A DNA stretch of 64,000 nucleotides, from the NCBI RefSeq assembly GCF_000233455.1, contig NZ_JH376432.1, positions 1-64,000 of the forward strand, written 5' to 3'. Origin of the DNA: [Clostridium] citroniae WAL-17108 (GTDB taxonomy: Bacteria > Bacillota > Clostridia > Lachnospirales > Lachnospiraceae). A model generated the notes under the pieces. That model was not told where the DNA came from. It worked only from the letters and a program-made list of their open reading frames with translations, and made no database searches. The translations under genes were made by a program, and so were the position numbers. Position 1 is the first letter of the stretch. Each line of letters begins with the position of its first letter. Shown piece by piece: positions 60,363 through 64,000 of this stretch.

Positions 60363-61457
60363 CTACTGCGCCAGATTCTGTATTTCAGAATATAACTTTG
60401 GATCATCCGCACTGAGCTTTTCTGCCACTGGTGCCAGTGCCTCTCTGAAGGCATTGTCATCTACTTCAACCAATTCAATTCCATTTTCCTCCTGGTAGCA
60501 TTTCATAAACCTTTCCTCCTCCTGGTTCGTCTGCTCATTAGCCCAGGATGCCGCATGGTGGATGGCATCCAAAAGAATCTGCTGGTTTTCCTGCGTCAGT
60601 TTATCCAGACAGCTCTGTGATACAAGGGTGAAAGTGACCTCACGGGCGTGGTTTGTAAGCATCAATTCCTTACATAATTCCTGTATATTCCACGCTGAGA
60701 AACCGGATAAGGTGTGTTCTGCGCCATCGACTACCCCTTGTTGCATTGCAAGATACTGCTCTGTGGCTGCCATTGGTGTTGCCGCCGCCCCCAACCCATT
60801 AACCGTGGCAATGATAGAAGGCATATCCGGGCATCGTATCTTAGCCCCTGCAAATTCTGCCGGTGTGGCTGCTTTTAATCCTGTTGTAATAACATACCTG
60901 GCCCCCATTGTTTGAGTTCCACACACAATCGCCCCCAGATGTTCGCTCGCCTGTTTGAATAAATCCGCCTCCACATCACTTCCTATAAATTTCTCAAAAT
61001 GCTCATAGCTCCCAAACAGATAGGGGGCCTGAAATACGTTAAATGCCGGATAACGTTTTCCCAATTCTCCGGAACCAGTGTTACACATATCAATACTCCC
61101 ATCCAGGACATTAGTATCCACATCGCTTTCATTTCCCAACTGGCTGGAATCATACACAACAACATGGACTTTTCCTCCAGTCTTTTCCTCCACCTCGTCA
61201 GCCATCTTCTGAAATGCCTGTACATAAACAGTTCCCGGTGTGGACGTTGTACTGTACTGAAGCGTGACTTCTTTCTGCTCAGATTCGGCTGTTTTTCCAT
61301 CCGCCTCTGTCACCTTGGCTGGTTCCGTCATCTTGGCTGGTTCAGAACCTGCACCAGAGGTCTCCGCCTTATTTGTAGAGGAGGCACACCCGGTTACCAT
61401 AGCTGCTGATACTATAAGCGATATGGCTATTGAGCAAAAAAACTTTGATTTTTTCAT
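60363..61457 (-). CDS. TRAP transporter substrate-binding lipoprotein (DctP)
   Basis: 364 residues. Signal peptide with lipobox VTGC (Cys24), a linker with repeated AKMTEPAKVTE, then the DctP fold: YSTTSTPGTVYVQAFQKMADEVEEKTGGK, GSIDMCNTGSGELGKRYPAFNVFQAPYLFG, the carboxylate-binding Arg segment IRCPDMPSII, and QGVVDGAEHTLSGF. Ligands are usually organic acids such as sialate, uronates or dicarboxylates. It follows the esterase by 18 nt. Confidence 0.93.
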   Translation of the reverse strand: MKKSKFFCSIAISLIVSAAMVTGCASSTNKAETSGAGSEPAKMTEPAKVTEADGKTAESEQKEVTLQYSTTSTPGTVYVQAFQKMADEVEEKTGGKVHVVVYDSSQLGNESDVDTNVLDGSIDMCNTGSGELGKRYPAFNVFQAPYLFGSYEHFEKFIGSDVEADLFKQASEHLGAIVCGTQTMGARYVITTGLKAATPAEFAGAKIRCPDMPSIIATVNGLGAAATPMAATEQYLAMQQGVVDGAEHTLSGFSAWNIQELCKELMLTNHAREVTFTLVSQSCLDKLTQENQQILLDAIHHAASWANEQTNQEEERFMKCYQEENGIELVEVDDNAFREALAPVAEKLSADDPKLYSEIQNLAQ

Positions 61458-61475
61458 ATTTATATTTTCCTTTCC

Positions 61476-62363
61476 TTATGACTTTAAATATTGATCAAAA
61501 AATGCATAAATTTTATCTGTATTTTCTGGAGTCCTAAAAAATTCCTCCGCATGGTCCACCTGCGAAAACAGCTCCAATGTAACCTTATCCGGTCCGATCA
61601 TACGTTCCAATTTATCGGCAAATAATATACTCTGCTGAAAGGGAACTACGGTGTCCGCCAATCCGTGCTGGATAAAAAAAGGCGGACAGTCTTTTGTGAT
61701 ATAATTCTCTGGATTGGCCAGTTCACACAAATGCGGAACCTTACAGGGAGCCTTCCCCAGCAGCATGCCGCCCATAGACTCATCATTCGTACATGCCTCA
61801 TTAGGATCCATTCCATACTGCCTATGCTGATGTTCCAGCTTTAAAATGTCGATGATTGGATACAGGGCTACTACACACTGGACAGCGGAGCTCTCCTGTG
61901 GATTTCCCATATTAAGGTCTTCCAGCTGGGGCACCGTGGCACCTGTACCTGCCAGCGAAGCCAGATGCGCTCCCGCAGATAATCCCCACAAGCCGATTTT
62001 TTCCGGATTCATGTGATAGAGAGAAGCATTGGCCCTGATATAACGGATCGCTGCTTTGATATCATATATCTGTATGGGAAACCGCCCATGGACACTCCAG
62101 GTATACTGTAGTGACACCACTGCATATCCCCTCTTAAGCCCCTGGAGCACCGGCTTGATCTTCAGTGAACTTTTTGCTCCGTAATACCACCCTCCTCCAT
62201 GAATGTCCACAATTACAGGAAACGGGCCTTTCCCCTGTTCCGGCAAATAAATGTCCATTACCTCATCTTCTGTGCACTCTGCATATCTGACATTTAAAAA
62301 TTTTCGATGCAGCTCCGGAGTCTCCAAAACAGATGCTGTTTCTTCACTCTCGATTAAAACCAT
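61476..62363 (-). CDS. Alpha/beta-hydrolase esterase (BD-FAE/HSL-like)
   Basis: 295 residues. Oxyanion hole HGGGWYYG (~57-64), nucleophile elbow GLSAGAH (~127-133), acid Asp in HGLADTVVPF and catalytic His in QVDHAEEFF. No signal peptide, so it acts in the cytoplasm. It resembles carboxylesterases that remove acetyl or feruloyl groups from sugars. ATG 62363 has AAGGAG 8 nt upstream. As first gene of the TRAP operon it probably de-esterifies the imported acid, which is inference from context. Confidence 0.88.
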   Translation of the reverse strand: MVLIESEETASVLETPELHRKFLNVRYAECTEDEVMDIYLPEQGKGPFPVIVDIHGGGWYYGAKSSLKIKPVLQGLKRGYAVVSLQYTWSVHGRFPIQIYDIKAAIRYIRANASLYHMNPEKIGLWGLSAGAHLASLAGTGATVPQLEDLNMGNPQESSAVQCVVALYPIIDILKLEHQHRQYGMDPNEACTNDESMGGMLLGKAPCKVPHLCELANPENYITKDCPPFFIQHGLADTVVPFQQSILFADKLERMIGPDKVTLELFSQVDHAEEFFRTPENTDKIYAFFDQYLKS

Positions 62364-62433
62364 ATTGTTGTCTCCTTGCATATTGAACTTATATAACTTC
62401 AGGGCCGGCCAGCCAATGAATTTGTATAAATTA

Positions 62434-62462
62434 ATTATATTTAATTCACCATTTTTAGACAA
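62434..62462 (-). promoter_or_regulatory. Promoter of the esterase-TRAP operon
   Basis: -35 TTGTCT (62457-62462), 17-bp spacer, -10 TATAAT (62434-62439). Confidence 0.75.
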
Positions 62463-62510
62463 TATACACACTGTTTTCTTTTTCCATCTAATAATGTGCA
62501 CTCTGCATAG

Positions 62511-62613
62511 TTTCAAGCATCCCCTGGTGTCCCCCCTACAGCTTGAAAGTTTATTTTATACATGTTACTATATGTTCAAAATGGCTTTAAACATTTGGAG
62601 GTTACAGCTTGAA
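62511..62613. promoter_or_regulatory. Inverted and direct repeats between the esterase operon and cdaR-like gene
   Basis: TTTCAAGC (62511-62518) and GCTTGAAA (62541-62548) form an inverted repeat with centres 30 bp apart, about three helical turns. TACAGCTTGAA occurs at 62537-62547 and again at 62603-62613, the second overlapping the regulator's start codon. Likely binding sites for the divergent CdaR-like protein, including an autoregulatory one. Confidence 0.55.
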
Positions 62614-63787
62614 CGCTTACGAAATGGCCCATGTATCCCAGAAATTTGTTCAATATCTTCAGGGGGCTCTGGCAGAGCATGGAATCAACCTGAATATAAC
62701 CAACCAACGCGGAATGATCATTGCCAGTTCCTGCGAGGATTCCATTAAAAAGTTCTGTGAACCCGCATTTCGGGCCATTGATAAAAACCAGACCGTTCTC
62801 GTTTCCTGTAATGATTCTCCTGAATTCTCCAATGCTCGGGAGGGGATCTACATTCCTCTGCATCACGGACAAAACCTTCTGGGGGCGCTGGGACTGGAAG
62901 GAAACCTCCAACAGGCATTCTCTCTTAAATCCATGTGCCTGCTGACTGCAAAATCTTTTTTTGAAATGGAGTTCTATAAAGAGTCCTACTGGGGAAAATT
63001 GGATCAGAGAAATATTTTCACTAAAATCCTTCTGTACTGCGAGGAAGATCCATTTCCTTCCGAGGTGCACCATATCACAGAAAAATTCAACATTGACACT
63101 ACGCTGGTCCGCATCCCTATACTTTTCATTCTCAGATATAATGAGTTAAGTGAAGATAAATTGATTACGGAATTCAAAAAGAATCCCTCCCATACAAGTC
63201 AGGATATCATATGCATCACCCGCGGGCAAAACGCCGTAGTCTTCCGGGCATTGTCCCAGGATCCATCCCTGGCGGTCTCCCAGTACCGGGAGTCTGTGGA
63301 TACCTATATCAAAAATGCCCAGCAATTAAGCATCAACAATGGGCAGCCCTTTATCTGTACCATTGGTTCCCTGCAAAATAAACTGCTGAATTACCACAGG
63401 GCTTTCCGGCATACGCTATGGGTGTGTAATAATTGTGCAGATGTAACCTATGAACATGAAACAATGACTTACTATTTTTATGATTACGTATTTGAATATA
63501 TACAGAGTCAAATTAATATGGAAGAAACCTCTATGATTTTTAATGTGTTTTCTGAAGTCCTGCTGAACAGGGAATGGGATTCCTTCTCCCGAAACATGGG
63601 CTCATTGCTCCATAATAATATGAACATTTCCCAAAGCGCTAAGGATTTATACCTGCATCGCAATACGCTGATTAACTGGATCAACCGGTATAAGCAGCTA
63701 TTCGGGGTGGATCCTGTCAATGATAACGTTGGGCGAGAATTTACCCAGCAATTGTACCACTTTTATACCCATTCCTTGACACAATAA
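62609..63787 (+). CDS. CdaR-like transcriptional regulator (sugar diacid recognition)
   Basis: 392 residues. N-terminal ~130 residues fit the sugar-diacid recognition domain (AHVSQKFVQYLQGALAEHGINLNITNQRGMIIAS; GIYIPLHHGQNLLGALGLEG). The C-terminal PucR-type helix-turn-helix lies at ~335-375 (NNMNISQSAKDLYLHRNTLINWINRYKQLFGVD). CdaR activates glucarate/galactarate/glycerate genes in E. coli. The TTG start (62609) is chosen because GGAGG lies 7 nt upstream; ATG 62624 is the alternative. Divergent from the TRAP operon, which it should control, hinting that the substrate is a sugar acid. Confidence 0.87.
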   Translation: MNAYEMAHVSQKFVQYLQGALAEHGINLNITNQRGMIIASSCEDSIKKFCEPAFRAIDKNQTVLVSCNDSPEFSNAREGIYIPLHHGQNLLGALGLEGNLQQAFSLKSMCLLTAKSFFEMEFYKESYWGKLDQRNIFTKILLYCEEDPFPSEVHHITEKFNIDTTLVRIPILFILRYNELSEDKLITEFKKNPSHTSQDIICITRGQNAVVFRALSQDPSLAVSQYRESVDTYIKNAQQLSINNGQPFICTIGSLQNKLLNYHRAFRHTLWVCNNCADVTYEHETMTYYFYDYVFEYIQSQINMEETSMIFNVFSEVLLNREWDSFSRNMGSLLHNNMNISQSAKDLYLHRNTLINWINRYKQLFGVDPVNDNVGREFTQQLYHFYTHSLTQ

Positions 63788-63806
63788 ATTTTCTTTCCAT
63801 AATACA

Positions 63807-63833
63807 AATTGCCGGGTCCTAAACCCGGCAATT
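63807..63833. terminator. Bidirectional hairpin between cdaR-like gene and rsmI
   Basis: Perfect 11-bp stem AATTGCCGGGT / ACCCGGCAATT with a 5-nt loop. T-content after it is modest on either strand (TAAACA; TGTATT), so it may be a weak terminator. Confidence 0.65.
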
Positions 63834-63844
63834 AAACATAAGCC

Positions 63845-64000
63845 CTACAAAAGCTGCTGGTACACATCCCTCTTACTGATCCCCCGGTCCCCGGCCACTG
63901 ACTTCATGGCCTCCTTCTTATCCTGTCCCATGGATATATAATGGTCCATATGTTCCTCTATGGACATTTCCTCCCAAGTCCTGATCCGTTCCTGCTTAAG
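63845..64000 (-). CDS. rsmI: 16S rRNA C1402 ribose 2'-O-methyltransferase RsmI, C-terminal end (partial)
   Basis: The last 51 codons of a gene running in from the right edge. The translation, with segments such as TWEEMSIEEHMDHYISMG, DKKEAMKSVAGDRGISK and RDVYQQLL, matches the C-terminal helical tail of RsmI (YraL), where DKKEAMK.VA.DRG.SKRDVY is conserved. The catalytic SAM domain lies outside the window. Confidence 0.88.
   Translation of the reverse strand, partial: LKQERIRTWEEMSIEEHMDHYISMGQDKKEAMKSVAGDRGISKRDVYQQLL

Overview
The window looks like chromosomal DNA from an anaerobic, spore-forming Firmicute of the Lachnospiraceae type (an Enterocloster/Lachnoclostridium-like gut clostridium is my best guess, by inference only). 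Supporting signs are spore maturation genes spmA and spmB, a long Alu-domain SRP RNA, a clostridial fab/acc cluster with fused accD-accA and FabK-type enoyl reductases, a FabT-like MarR regulator, a SpoVT/AbrB-type regulator, and many TTGACA-17-TATAAT promoters. Most genes lie on the minus strand. Layout: 1-0.7 kb holds the 5' end of a 16S rRNA gene (minus) behind three tandem promoters. 0.9-9.4 kb is a minus-strand housekeeping block: SRP RNA, 6-phosphofructokinase, dnaX, ybaB, recR, a large TPR/low-complexity protein, a HAD phosphatase and a CvpA-like membrane protein. 9.4-19.5 kb is a nine-gene catabolic operon: a creatinase/M24-fold protein that has lost its metal ligands, a complete peptide/nickel-type ABC importer, an M20 amidohydrolase, a glutamine-amidotransferase-like protein and a Gfo/Idh/MocA oxidoreductase. 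19.8-28.5 kb is a ureide operon: MFS transporter, allE, allD, a 1032-residue fusion of the two large oxamate carbamoyltransferase subunits (FdrA/AllF with YlbE/AllG), allH (DUF2877) and a PucR-family regulator. No allantoinase, allantoate amidohydrolase or carbamate kinase is present here. 28.6-35.2 kb: tadA, a radical-SAM NrdG-like activase, a long repetitive protein, nagB, a lipoprotein, and a FabT-like regulator. 35.3-38.2 kb: a MurD-like ligase paired with a MurL-type glutamate epimerase, an alternative route to the D-Glu of peptidoglycan. 38.2-43.6 kb: spmB and spmA, separated by sfp, cysK, a GH25 lysozyme and moeA. 43.8-47.3 kb: a repeat-rich cell-wall-binding protein, a YitT-like membrane protein behind a 19-bp-spacer MerR-type promoter, a MerR regulator, and a phased array of DnaA boxes. 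47.3-58.0 kb: the type II fatty acid synthesis operon (fabH-acpP-fabK-fabD-fabG-fabF-accB-fabZ-accC-accDA-fabK2), whose promoter carries a FabT-like palindrome directly after the -10 box. 58.1-63.8 kb: an AbrB-type regulator, then a TRAP transporter with an esterase, divergent from a CdaR-like regulator. The window ends in the 3' part of rsmI. The most unusual items are the fused oxamate carbamoyltransferase in a ureide operon lacking its upstream steps, the neighbouring M24/M20/ABC operon of unknown substrate, the murL-murD2 pair, and the FabT-like operator that links the regulator at 35 kb to the fab operon at 58 kb. All names rest on reading the sequences by eye; no database search was run.
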